DNA from: CAVORB01 sp963698495
Lineage (GTDB): Bacteria > Pseudomonadota > Gammaproteobacteria > Chromatiales > Chromatiaceae
Reading direction: 5' to 3'
Assembly: GCA_963698495.1 (NCBI GenBank)
Contig: CAVORB010000020.1
Location: 1 to 64,000, forward strand
DNA length: 64,000 bases
Below are positions 1 through 9,139 of the stretch, piece by piece. The notes beneath the pieces were generated by a model, which was not told the DNA's origin, made no database searches, and worked only from the letters and a program-made list of their open reading frames with translations. The translations under genes were made by a program, and so were the position numbers. Numbering within the stretch: the stretch's first letter is position 1; every line of letters begins with the position of its first letter.

Positions 1-113
1 CGTTAAAATATCAGCTCTCGATCTTCACCAGGGGATAGAAGCGTGAACAAGCACGAAGCCACCAAGCTCACGGCGTGCGAGGCGGAGAAAGCCTCGGTCA
101 TTTGAATCTGTTT

Positions 114-990
114 ATGCCTGCATCAAGGATCTTGAGCAATCCCAGGTTCATCGCGCGTTTCCGTCTGCGGGTCAGCGCATTCACGCGGCAACGCGATCTC
201 CCGTTTCACCGGCTGGTGGCGTTCATGCTCAATCTGCGCAAGGGCAGTACCGAGCAGGAATTGGCCGGTTTCTTTGCGACGGTGCAAGAGCAGCCGGTGG
301 CGACAGCGGTTCCGAGCCGAGCGGCCTTCAGCAAGGCCCGCAAGGGGCTCTCGGAGAAGGTGTTCAGCCACTTGAATCAGCTGGCAATCGAGAGGTTTCG
401 CGCCGGTTGGTCCACACCGTTGTGGCAGGGATTTCGCCTGCTGGCCGTTGACGGGACGAGCTTTCGTCTGCCGCGCGGGGAGGCGTTGGCGCGTGCCTTC
501 GGGGAGCAACCGAGCGGGCCGACGCTGGCGCGCGCCTCGATCCTCTACGACATCGCGCACGACCTGGTGGTCGATACCCAGTTGGCCGCAACCTGCGTGG
601 GCGAGCATGAGCTGGCCATCGCGCATCTGGCGGCTGCGCGCCCCGGCGATCTGCTGATCTATGATCGCGGCTACCCGGCTTTCTGGTTCTTCGCCCTGCA
701 TCTGGCCCAGGGGATCGATTTCTGTGTGCTCCTCTCGCGCAGCAGCTTCGCGCCCGCCAATGCGTTCTGGGAAAGCGACGAGGTCTCCCGGGTCGTCACG
801 CTGACGCCCTCCGCCGAGCAGCGCCGCGCCTGCCGCGATCAGGGGCTGGCCGCCGAGCCGATTCGCATCCGGTTGGTGCGCGTGCGCCTCAAGGGTGGCG
901 AGACGGAGGTCTTGACCACCTCCGTCTTGGGTGAGCACGCCTGCCCGCGTGCCTGTTCGCTCAGCTCTACCATCGCCGCTGGGGCGTGGA
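114..990 (+). pseudogene. IS4-family transposase, 5' part (interrupted)
   Basis: N-terminal two thirds of a DDE transposase. The motifs LLAVDGTSFRLP and LIYDRGYPAFW supply the first and second catalytic Asp of the IS4 family. ATG 114 (MPASRIL) is the likely start; an in-frame GTG lies at 75. Near base 953 one base appears to be missing: after it the expected LFAQLYHRRWGVE is read in another frame. At base 990 the gene is cut by a serine-recombinase element, and its 3' end resumes at 3421. Joined, with the missing base restored, the two parts encode about 422 residues, a normal length for the family. As it stands it cannot make active transposase. Confidence 0.85.
986..990 (+). repeat. GTGGA, left junction of inserted element
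   Basis: The pentamer GTGGA ends the left transposase fragment. The same pentamer occurs at 3416-3420 just before the transposase resumes. In the uninterrupted gene it occurs once (codons GTG GAG). It is therefore either a short target duplication or the shared core of a site-specific crossover. Confidence 0.6.
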
Positions 991-1118
991 AATATCCCAT
1001 TGAAGAAACCGCTGTAGAGGAGTTTTTGACAAACCAACAATCGCCGCCAATACTTAGCTGTAAGGCATTGTTGGAGCTCGCGAAATGTCTGGAAGGCGGG
1101 CATGAAAGACATCCCCCG

Positions 1119-1445
1119 GTGAACTGGGGTCGGCTGCCTTCCGTGAAACGCCAACGCCTGATCGTTCTGCTCGCCGAACTGGTGCAGCGCCGTCTCGATC
1201 CACCACCGGCGGGGGAGGAGAAGGCCGATGAGAACCTGCACCGCGTCATCGCATCCGAGGGGTGCGGACCACTTGGGCGGAAAGATCCAGTACGCTCACC
1301 TCGATCGGCTCGCCGTGGTCTATGTCCGGCAATCGACGATGCAGCAAGTCGATCGGCATCAGGAGTCGACCCGCCTACAATATGCACTGGTGGATCGGGC
1401 GATCACCCTGGGTTGGCCCCAATCGCAAGTGATCGTCATCGATGA
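1119..1445 (+). CDS. possible small accessory ORF of the recombinase element
   Basis: From a GTG at 1119 an open frame reads VNWGRLPSVKRQRLIVLLAE and continues with an Arg/Leu-rich stretch before running into the recombinase N-terminus in another frame. Small NWxRLP…RQRL proteins are, as I recall, often encoded just upstream of recombinases of this type, but that is from memory. The end of the frame overlaps the recombinase and is probably not authentic, so this may be a degraded remnant. Confidence 0.3.
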   Translation: MNWGRLPSVKRQRLIVLLAELVQRRLDPPPAGEEKADENLHRVIASEGCGPLGRKDPVRSPRSARRGLCPAIDDAASRSASGVDPPTICTGGSGDHPGLAPIASDRHR

Positions 1446-3386
1446 GGATCTCGGACGTTCCGGAAGCACAGCGGAAGGGCGGCCGGGCTTCCAGCGCTTG
1501 GTGGCGGAGGTCGGACTGGATCATGTCGGATTGGTGCTTGGCATTGAGATCTCACGGCTGGCCCGCTCCTCGCGGGATTGGTACCAGTTGCTCGAGGTCT
1601 GCGCCGTGTTCTCCACCCTCATCGCCGATGCCGATGGGCTCTATGATCCGACGACCTACAACGACCGCTTACTGCTGGGATTGAAGGGGACGATGTCGGA
1701 AGCGGAGTTGCACATCCTCAAGCAGCGTATGCTCGAGGGCAAGCGCGCCAAGGCACGGCGCGGGGAATTGGCGCTGCGACTGCCGATGGGCTATGTCCGC
1801 CACCCCTCGGGTGAGGTCATGAAAGACCCCGACGAGCAGGCCCGGGGGGTGATCGAGACGGTATTTGCGCAATTCGAGCGTCGTGGGACGCTCAACGCCG
1901 TTTTGCGCTATTTGGTCGAGCAGGATCTTCGCCTGCCGTATCGTCTGCCCGGCGGTTCGCGCAAAGGCGAGATCGACTGGCGCCGCCCAGCCCGTATGAC
2001 ACTGAGCAATCTACTGCGCAACCCCACCTACACTGGCGCCTACGTCTACGGACGCCGCCCCATTGATCCGCGGCGCAAGAAACCAGGTCGAGCTTCGACG
2101 GGGCGAACCGTGACCGTGCCCGAGCAGTGGGAGGTGCTGATCAAGGACCGGCTACCCGCTTACATCACCTGGGAGCATTACGAACGCAATCTCCAGCAGC
2201 TGCAATCCAATACGGCCCAGGGACTTGGCGTGGTACGCAAGGGTCCTTCCCTGTTATCCGGATTGCTCATCTGCGGACGCTGTGGTTTGCGGATGGCGAC
2301 TCGGTACAACAATAATTGCCGGGGGCTGCGTTACAGTTGCGCGCGCATGGCCGTGGACTACGGCGAACCACTGTGCCAGTCGCTGGCCGGTGAGGTCCTG
2401 GATGAGGAAATTCGCCGCCTCGTCTTCGAGGCTCTGCAACCGGCGGCCCTGGAGATTAGTCTGCAGGTTGCCGAGGACCTCGAAGCCGAGCGTGCCCGCC
2501 ATCGGACGCAATGGGAGCAGCGCCTGCAACGTGTTAGCTACGAGGCGGAGCGCGCCGAGCGCCAATACCAGGCGGTGGAGCCTGAGAACCGCTTGGTGGC
2601 ACGCACGCTGGAGGGGCAGTGGGAAGCAGGCGCTTCAGGCGCAGGCCGCGCTGCAGAGCGACTATGAGCGTTTCCTCGCCGCTGAGCCAAGCCCCTTATC
2701 GGCCGAAGAGCGAGAACGCATCCGTCGCCTCGCCGCCGACATTCCTGCGCATTTGGCACGCCGCCACCACCATGGACGCAGATCGTCAGGCGATCGTGCG
2801 GCAACTCATCGAGCGTGTCATCGTCACCGTACTTGACGACAGCGAAAAGGTGAACGTCGAGGTGCACTGGGCTGGTGGCCACCGCACCCGTGCCCGAATC
2901 ACCCGGCCGGTGGCTCGGCTCGAGCAATTGAGCTACTACCCACAGCTGCTCGCCCGGGTTATTTCCCTGCACGAAGAGGGCATGGCCTGCACCGAGATCG
3001 CCCGCCAGCTCAATGCCGAGAAATGGCGACCGGCAAAGCGGCGCAAGACCTTCACTGGACCCATGGTCGCAACATTTTTGACACGCCAAGGGCTCCACAG
3101 CGGCACGCCAAAGCAGCGACATACGACCGATCTACAGCGTGATCCATGCGAGTGGCTTCTCAACGACCTGGCACGCGAGCTCGACATGCCGCCGGCCACG
3201 CTTTTCAGCTGGATCACCAAAGGTTGGGTCCGCGCCCGCCAGGCTGAGCATAGCGGCCGCAAGCTCTGGTTGGTCTGGGCCGATGAGGCCGAATGCGAAC
3301 GTCTGCACGCACGTCGCAAGGAACGTCGTCGATGGAGCCGGCACATCCGGATCAGCGACGCGAATTCGCCCGCGAACCCCGGATAA
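1228..3386 (+). pseudogene. large serine recombinase, two frameshifts
   Basis: Site-specific recombinase of the resolvase/invertase superfamily with a long C-terminal region. It has an N-terminal catalytic domain with the nucleophile serine in VVYVRQSTMQQ and the arginine-rich SRLARSSRD segment. The pfam07508-type recombinase domain follows (LSNLLRNPTYTGAYVYG), then a zinc ribbon (CGRCGLRM … C … C) and a charged helical stretch. The C-terminus is HTH-like (LARELDMPPATLFSWITKG). The frame shifts by +1 near 2622 (after EGQWE) and again near 2747 (in ADIPA). Removing one base at each gives a continuous protein of about 718 residues. It should catalyse insertion and excision of the element that carries it, but as sequenced it is broken. 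Confidence 0.8.
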
Positions 3387-3415
3387 CACTTGTATGGAGG
3401 CAACATGGCTGGCAA

Positions 3416-3420
3416 GTGGA
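3416..3420 (+). repeat. GTGGA, right junction of inserted element
   Basis: Second copy of GTGGA, immediately before transposase codons resume (GAG AGC TAC AAG). It pairs with the copy at 986-990 and marks the right end of the recombinase element. Confidence 0.6.
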
Positions 3421-3811
3421 GGAGAGCTACAAGCGTCAGAAACGCTGGGCCGAGATCGAGAATCTCTCCGGATACTCCGTGCTCGCCGTGCGCCAGGACA
3501 TGCACGCGAAGATCTTGGCGATGAATCTGGCAGCGATGGTCCGAAACGTCGCCCAACTCATTGCCGAGCGGCTCTTTGCTCACCGTCAGTTTACCTACCA
3601 GGCGCGCGGTTGCAGCACGCTCTCGGCGATGAAGAACAACCTCGTGCGGCTCCTTTTCGCCGACCCCATCGCTCGACAACGCCTCGTGGAGACGTTGATC
3701 CAACAGCTATCGAGTGCTGTCGATGCCGTCAGACCCGACCGCAGTTTTCCCCGCATCAAACCCGGAAAGCTCAAGCCTGGATTCCATCCGGCTTACAAGC
3801 GAGCGGCTTAA
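3421..3811 (+). pseudogene. IS4-family transposase, 3' part
   Basis: C-terminal third of the same transposase. ESYKRQKRWAEIENLSG contains the Y-R-E-K signature of IS4 transposases, including the catalytic glutamate. The remainder (MHAKILAMNLAAMVRNVA…) is the usual helical tail ending at TAA 3811. There is no start codon of its own at the junction. An open frame reaches back into the recombinase element, but that upstream stretch is out of frame with the recombinase and is not transposase. Confidence 0.85.
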
Positions 3812-4007
3812 GTTGACGGCATTGATAAGGGGCCAGGGTCAAATATCGAACTGGCAAGATCGAGCCGCCGGAGGCAGCGATGCAATTGGCTGTAAGACTT
3901 ACTAACTATTTTGAACCAGCCGCGCCAATTGACCACTAGCTACGGCGCTTCACTTCTGGTTAGCGGCAAATGATTTTCGTTTTTGTGCGTTAGAAAGGCG
4001 TCTCAAA

Positions 4008-4662
4008 GTGGGAAACAATGTCATCGGCGCAGATCATGAATTCCATAACAGGGAATTCGCACGCGGCTGGGCCGAGAGATTCTCACCAACGCCAGAGCGC
4101 CTTGCACTATTCAATATTATTTTGTCGGAGCTGCAGGAATCCATTCCGCCAGATGGCCGGGTAGTTGAGTTAGGCATCGGCCCTGGATATTTGGCGAGCC
4201 ATCTGTTGGAAGCGATGCAGGCTATAGAGTACACCGGTATAGATTTTTCTCAACCTATGCTTGAGATCGCCAGACTCCAGACTGGTTCAATATGCATCGA
4301 GGGTCACCTTCACTCAGGCAGATCTGGTCAAGGATGATTGGACGAGCATGCTGGCCGCACCGATCAATGCGGTCATTTCCACCTGGACACTACATGATCT
4401 CGGCAGCCAGGTGAACGTGTATTCGGTTTATGCGAAATCCGCGAGAATTTTGGACACTTCGAGTGTCTTTCTAAACGGTGACTTCATCAAGCCGATTGGG
4501 GCCTCTCAGGAATTTGAAGCTGGCCGCTTTGCAATAGCCAGGCATCTGGAACTGCTAGCAAGCGCAGGATTTAGAGATGCGGAATGCCTGGCTCTTTTTG
4601 AAGAGGAACTAGAGACGCCGACGGCCGCCCAGAATTATGCTTGCTTCAAGGCCGTAAAATGA
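4008..4662 (+). pseudogene. class I SAM-dependent methyltransferase, frameshifted
   Basis: A Rossmann-fold methyltransferase of about 217 residues. Motif I VVELGIGPGYLASHL binds S-adenosylmethionine. Further motifs are YTGIDFSQPMLEIA and STWTLHDLG. The first frame (from ATG 4008) ends in nonsense after MLEIAR; the second continues from RLVQYASRVTF to TAA 4662. One extra base between about 4265 and 4285 explains this. The DNA is clearly less GC-rich than the rest of the window and lies directly downstream of the IS4 copy, which suggests acquired DNA. The substrate cannot be told. It could be a true pseudogene or an indel error. Confidence 0.7.
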
Positions 4663-4683
4663 CGAGACGAACGATCGAGTAGT

Positions 4684-4711
4684 GGGCGGGCGATTCCTCC
4701 GCCCTTCCTTC
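4684..4711 (+). terminator. hairpin after methyltransferase gene
   Basis: GGGCGG (4684-4689) pairs with CCGCCC (4699-4704), with a possible further G-T pair inside and a 7-9 base loop. A pyrimidine-rich TTCCTTC follows. It lies 22 bases after the methyltransferase stop. It is terminator-like but lacks a real T run. Confidence 0.35.
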
Positions 4712-4814
4712 ACCAGCCTGTGGAACGTCATCAGAAGTGACGGGGTCAGGTCTTTCTTTTTTCCTCGATGAGGTACTGAAGCCGGGCCGAGGTCTCTGCG
4801 AGGTCAGACAGCAG

Positions 4815-6329
4815 ATGAGCGGACGAATCCAGTGCCTCGCTTCGCCTTCCGTGGCAGCCTTTATCGGCCTGTTGCTGATGCTGTTCGGTCACGCAGAGGC
4901 AACGGGCTTCGAGCCCGCACAGTGGCAACGGGAAGGCTGGATAACCGATTTCGAATCGGGTCTGAAGCAGGCAAGGAATACCGACCGGCCAGCTTTTGTC
5001 TACTTCGACGCCGGTTGGTGCAGCTGGTGCCAGCAATACACGCGCGACGTTCTCGATACGCCCGCCGTGCGGTCGGCGCTGACGCGGCACTTTGTCCGAC
5101 TGGTCGTGGACTACGATGCCCGACCCGACCTGATGCGTCGCTATGGCGGTAAAGGCCTGCCTTTTACCGTCGTGCTTTCGCCCGAGGGAGGGGTGCTTGG
5201 CCGGTTTGTCGGCGTCATGCCACCCGAGGACCTGGTGAATCTGCTGGATGCGCTTGCGCGGTCGGGTTCTCCTCGCGTTGAGGGGTCCGCGCCTGTCGCG
5301 GTTCTGCATCAACCCGTTGCACTGGACCGCGAGGGCTACGCAGATTTTCGCGCCGCCTATCTGCGCCATCTCGAATCCCTCTACGACCCCGCGCGTGAAA
5401 CGATCACGGGCCAGTTCGAGACCGGCGTGACCTTCCGGCGCACCTCGCTGCTCACCTGGATCTACCTGATGGATCAAGGCCTGTGGCAGGACCGCATTCC
5501 CCTCGCTGCGCGGGCTGAACGGCAACGGCTCTGGGATTCCTTGGACAAGGGTTTTTTCAATTTCGTCGATCCGACGCGCGGGGACTATCTCGAGTCGTCC
5601 AAGCTGCTCGAGATCAATGCCTGGCTGGCGGCCTGGCAGGCCCAGGTCGGCGTGCGTGATCCGCAGGCGCGGCTGGTCGCCGAACAGGCCTGGCACTACC
5701 TGCGCGATGTGCTGTGGGACAAGGCGAATGGCGGCTTCTTCCAGTCGCAGCTCGCGGACAATGCGTACTACGCTTTGTCGCCCCAGGAGCGATCGCGCAG
5801 GCCCGTGCCGCCCGTGGACCAGGCCAAGCGCACCGATACCAATGCGCAGGCGGTCTGGGCGCTGCTGCGTCTGGGGCGCGCCACCGGCAACGAGGAAGCG
5901 GTCGGACATGCCGTACAGACCATGAACTTCCTGCTGCGCGAGATGTGGCGCGACGGGCGTCTTTATCATCTGTGGCGCAACGGGCGGCTCTCTTCGCCGG
6001 ATTTGCCGCATAACTGGTTCTGGGTGCTGGCCGCCGGGGCCGAGTTGGAAAAGGTCTGTCCCGATTCCTGGCGACGCCAGCAGCTCGCGGCCATCGCCGG
6101 GTCAGCGGGTCGCTGGCTCGAACAACGCATGCGCGATCCTGCCGCCGCGCCCCTCGATATCGAGCTTGCCGGGCTGGTTGCCTGGACAGCAGGGCAGCGC
6201 GAACGCTACCCGGAACTGCCTGTCGCCGCGCGGGACTGGGCTCTCGCGCAGCTTCGCATCGAGGCCGAAACCTCGCCGGACGAGCCGGTCATCGGACTGT
6301 GGGCCTGGGAGGCACGGCTGGAGGAGTAG
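4815..6329 (+). CDS. exported thioredoxin-fold / YyaL-like protein
   Basis: Predicted periplasmic protein of 504 residues. ATG 4815 gives a signal peptide (VAAFIGLLLMLFGHAEA); the longer frame from 4737 has no signal and is unlikely. Residues about 40-160 form a thioredoxin fold with the redox pair in DAGWCSWCQQY (CxxC) and the cis-Pro loop GLPFTVV. The rest resembles the alpha/alpha-barrel half of YyaL/DUF255-type proteins (NAQAVWALLRLGRATG, LYHLWRNGR, HNWFWVLAAG). Fusion of a thioredoxin domain with this helical barrel is typical of the YyaL family, which usually lacks a signal peptide. Its role here is unknown; disulfide handling or cofactor-related work in the envelope is a guess. It is convergent with selO. 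Confidence 0.75.
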   Translation: MSGRIQCLASPSVAAFIGLLLMLFGHAEATGFEPAQWQREGWITDFESGLKQARNTDRPAFVYFDAGWCSWCQQYTRDVLDTPAVRSALTRHFVRLVVDYDARPDLMRRYGGKGLPFTVVLSPEGGVLGRFVGVMPPEDLVNLLDALARSGSPRVEGSAPVAVLHQPVALDREGYADFRAAYLRHLESLYDPARETITGQFETGVTFRRTSLLTWIYLMDQGLWQDRIPLAARAERQRLWDSLDKGFFNFVDPTRGDYLESSKLLEINAWLAAWQAQVGVRDPQARLVAEQAWHYLRDVLWDKANGGFFQSQLADNAYYALSPQERSRRPVPPVDQAKRTDTNAQAVWALLRLGRATGNEEAVGHAVQTMNFLLREMWRDGRLYHLWRNGRLSSPDLPHNWFWVLAAGAELEKVCPDSWRRQQLAAIAGSAGRWLEQRMRDPAAAPLDIELAGLVAWTAGQRERYPELPVAARDWALAQLRIEAETSPDEPVIGLWAWEARLEE

Positions 6330-6435
6330 TGGGAAGGGAGTCAAATTGCTCGACGGCAGGCCGAAAAACAGCAGGTGTGATCCGGCCGCGGGCGGGGGTT
6401 CAACGGCCCTCTCGACAACAACCTTTCACTACGGG

Positions 6436-7900
6436 TCAAGTCCCACAGAAGGTCTGGCGCACGACCTCGTGCGGCTCGGGCGGGCGTCGAAACGGCAGGC
6501 TTTCGGGTCGATCCTCCCAGGGGCGAGCGAGGACGCGCAACAGGTCGTCGAGCGGATCCATATCGCCCCGTACGGCTGCATCGAGCGCCGCCTCGACCCG
6601 GTGGTTTCGCGGGATGACGGCGGGATTCGCCGACCGCATCTGCGCCGCCCGTATCGCTGGTTCCAATGCTTCGCGCACCAGGCGGTCGCGCCAACGGCTT
6701 GAGCCACTCTTGAACCGCGGCACTGTCGCCGAGCTCCGCGCGTACGCCCTCCTCCGCGCCTTCCGCCGCGTCGCACAGGGCGCGGAAGCCGTTGGTGAAA
6801 TCGGCGCCTGTTCCCGCCATCGCCTGTAACAGGTCGTCGATGAGGTCGGCGTCCTCCGGGTGCGCCTCCACCAACCCGAGCTTCGCCCTGAAGCGTTCGA
6901 GATAGGCCTGCTCGAAGCGCTCGGGAAAGGAATCGATCGCGCCTTGGGCCTGCTCGACGGCCTTGCTCTGGTCCTCGTCAATGAGCGGCAGCAGCGATTG
7001 GGCCAGGCGCGAGAGGTTCCACTGGGCGATGCGCGGCTGGTTGCCGTAGGCATAACGCCCGCCATGGTCGATCGAGCTGTAGACCGTGCCCGGATGGTAG
7101 GCGTCCATGAAGGCGCAGGGACCGTAGTCGATGGTCTCGCCGGCGATCGACATGTTGTCGGTGTTCATCACGCCGTGAATGAAGCCGACGCCGAGCCATT
7201 GCGCGATGAGGCGGGCCTGCCGGTCGATGACGGATTCGAGCAGCGCCAGGTAGGGTCTTTCAGCGCCCCGCGCCTCCGGGTAATGCCGGGCAATCACATA
7301 GTCGGCAAGCTGCCGGAGCGCTTCGGTGTCGCCACGCGCGGAGAAATACTCGAAGGTCCCGATGCGCACATGGCTGCGCGCCACGCGGGTGAGCACGGCC
7401 CCCGGCAGCGCGGCCTCGCGCTGGACGGGCTCGCCGGTCGCGACCGCGGCGAGTGCGCGCGTGGTCGGAATGCCGAGGGCGTGCATCGCCTCGCTGACGA
7501 TGTACTCCCGCAGCACCGGCCCGAGCCAGGCGCGCCCGTCTCCGGAGCGGGAAAAGGGCGTGCGCCCCGAGCCCTTGAGCTGAATGTCGAAGCGCTCCCC
7601 GCTGGGGTCGAGGATCTCTCCCAGTAGGATCGCCCGTCCGTCGCCGAGCTGCGGCACGAAGCCCCCGAACTGATGGCCGGCGTAGGCCATGGCCAGCGGC
7701 TCGGCGCCCTCGGGCACCGCGTTGCCCGCCAGCACGGCAAGCCCTTCAGGCGAGCGCAAGCGATCCTGGTCGAGCCCAAGCTCCATGGCGAGGGCCTGAT
7801 TGAGCTTGATCAACGCCGGCGCCGCCACCGCCGCCGGGGCTTGCCGGGCGTAGAAGCGTGAGGGCAGACGCGCGTAGCTGTTGTCGAAGGCGAAGATCAT
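6436..7900 (-). CDS. selO: SelO (YdiU) protein adenylyltransferase, one frameshift
   Basis: SelO family pseudokinase that transfers AMP from ATP to Ser/Thr/Tyr of protein substrates. Clear family blocks are AYAGHQFGGFVPQLGDGRA, FDIQLKGSGRTPFSRSGDG, LREYIVSEAMHALGIPTTRA and GFIHGVMNTDNMSIAGETID. ATG 7900 (MIFAFDNSY) is the usual start. The main frame runs wrong after EWLK; removing one C near 6698 gives LKRWRDRLVREALEP and the normal C-terminus with NPAVIPRNHRVEAAL. The protein ends in FCGT: the Cys close to the end corresponds to the C-terminal Cys/Sec region of the family. Corrected length is about 487 residues, as expected. The extra base is probably a sequence error. Confidence 0.88.
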
Positions 7901-8257
7901 AACCGTGTTCCCATTGAGGACGGCTGGAGAGGTGGGGCCGCATGGGCTCGAGACCAAGCCGTTCGGAAGTCGCGCCGCCTACATCCCAAGCCGGAGAGAG
8001 GCGAAACGGCGTCCATTCGCCCCATCCGGAGAAACCTGGGCGAAATAGTTCAAAAGGGAGGGGGCAGCTTCCGCCGAGAACCGAGACGCCGGATCATGAG
8101 CCTCGAAGGGCGGTGCACATCAGAGCGGCGGCGATGGGTGCCGCGATGCTGGGAAATCCGACGTGGAAAGCGCCGCGGGTCCGGGGAATGGCGAGGAACG
8201 CCCGGTGAATCGGGCGCCGTCCGCTACCGGCGGCGCCCAGGGATTCCGATGGCGGAC
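7901..8257. other. intergenic stretch upstream of selO
   Basis: About 360 bases between the SelO start and the orphan gene. An 88-codon frame on the plus strand (7942-8208) has no recognisable domain or ribosome site. I see no clear promoter, repeat or RNA gene. Confidence 0.4.
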
Positions 8258-8644
8258 TCAGCCCACCGCGAAAGCGGCCAGTTGCGGGCTCCTGCGCCAG
8301 TCATCGCCCAACTGCCCTGCACCCGGCGTTTCACGAAGCGGAAACGAGGGGATGATCTCGCCGAGCTCGCATCCGCTGAGCTCATCGAACTCGACGTCCG
8401 GGAGGATGATGGCCTCGGACATGCCCCTTTCCGAATCCCTGCCGGACGCTTCCTCGGTCTCGGGGTTCCTGACGACATCGATCGCCGCATCTTCAAGACC
8501 CATCAGCCCGGGAAAGAGGTCGATGAGATCGAAGCCGCTGAGCTCTTCTACCTCATAGTCCTTGAGCGTGCTCATGGGCCACAAGAAGTCTCGAAGCTTG
8601 CCCTGAGGCAGTCCGGCGCTTGCAGGGGTGGAACGGGTTCTCAT
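8258..8644 (-). CDS. orphan 128-residue protein with an internal repeat
   Basis: Not recognised. ATG 8644 is preceded by GGAGA about six bases upstream, so this start is preferred over the longer frame. The protein is acidic and contains the same motif twice, 54 residues apart: DYEVEELSGFDLIDLFPG (residues 29-46) and DVEFDELSGCELGEIIPS (residues 83-100). The shared pattern is D-x-E-[VF]-[ED]-E-L-S-G-x-[DE]-L-x-[DE]-[LI]-[FI]-P. There is no signal peptide or membrane segment. An AT-rich stretch just upstream probably holds its promoter. The duplicated ELSG motif could be a docking or recognition element; a modified-peptide precursor is conceivable, but no maturation gene lies nearby. Confidence 0.5.
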   Translation of the reverse strand: MRTRSTPASAGLPQGKLRDFLWPMSTLKDYEVEELSGFDLIDLFPGLMGLEDAAIDVVRNPETEEASGRDSERGMSEAIILPDVEFDELSGCELGEIIPSFPLRETPGAGQLGDDWRRSPQLAAFAVG

Positions 8645-9139
8645 GCTGATCTCCGCTCTTCTCATTGTCGACCGTGCCCGAAGATTTATCGAACCAGGGG
8701 ACGAACAGCTCAAGCGTCCCCGGTCCGATTTTTTTCTCGCTTCGAGCCCCTGCCTTATTGTTTAAACCATTTTCTACGAAAACGCAATAACTATATGCTT
8801 AAGAATAACAATTTTCTCCAGAATTTTTTCTGGTTCTGCGCGACTCGCGGTTGGGGAGACGGCCGCGGGCGCCATGATCCCCACCAACCCGGCAAGGTCA
8901 GCGACCGCCCATATCCATTTACTCCGACTCGTTTGCTCTGCGGTTACTTGCCAGTACACGCATCAGCGCCGTAACCGCGGCCCGCGGCGGGACCTTTCCG
9001 CGCCAGCCGCGTGAGCCTCCGCCTGGATCCGTCCGCCTGCCCGGAACCAGGCCGGGCACGAAGCAACCCCGTCCGTCTTGCGTCACCGAAGGTGCCGTAT
9101 AATGCTTGCAGGTGTTTTCTTTTACCGAGGGTCCTTCCG
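8645..9139. other. AT-rich intergenic region between divergent genes
   Basis: Nearly 500 bases without a convincing gene, between the orphan gene (minus) and the Hsp20-like gene (plus). Bases 8715-8835 are strikingly AT-rich for this genome and are the likely promoter area for the orphan gene. They include the inverted repeat at 8818-8833. No sigma-70 pair with good spacing could be fixed with certainty. Confidence 0.4.
8818..8833. repeat. inverted repeat CCAGAA-N4-TTCTGG
   Basis: Perfect 6 bp arms around TTTT in the AT-rich divergent region. It could be an operator for the orphan gene or the Hsp20-like gene. No known regulator is assigned. Confidence 0.35.

Larger units (their letters stand above)
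991..3420 (+). mobile_element. 2.43 kb serine-recombinase element inserted in the IS4 transposase
   Basis: The DNA between the two transposase halves is 2430 bp and codes almost entirely for one large serine recombinase in the same orientation. Removing it restores the transposase reading frame at the join (…WGVE|ESYKR…). I see no terminal inverted repeats, and only the 5 bp GTGGA is common to both junctions. Both points fit insertion by serine-recombinase strand exchange rather than by a DDE transposase. The element seems to carry no cargo beyond the recombinase and a short upstream reading frame. Confidence 0.75.
75..3811 (+). mobile_element. IS4-family insertion sequence, interrupted
   Basis: This is an IS4-type insertion sequence whose transposase gene is split in two by a second element at 991-3420. 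The 5' part carries the first two catalytic aspartates and the 3' part the catalytic glutamate region. Joining base 990 to base 3421 rebuilds a continuous transposase sequence. I could not identify the terminal inverted repeats, so the outer limits are those of the coding region, not of the element. Confidence 0.75.

Noticed and set aside
123..1241. 372-codon minus-strand frame over the transposase fragment
   Set aside because: The plus strand encodes recognisable IS4 motifs, while the minus frame has none.
7942..8208. 88-codon plus-strand frame upstream of selO
   Set aside because: No ribosome site or domain; Pro/Arg-rich as expected by chance.
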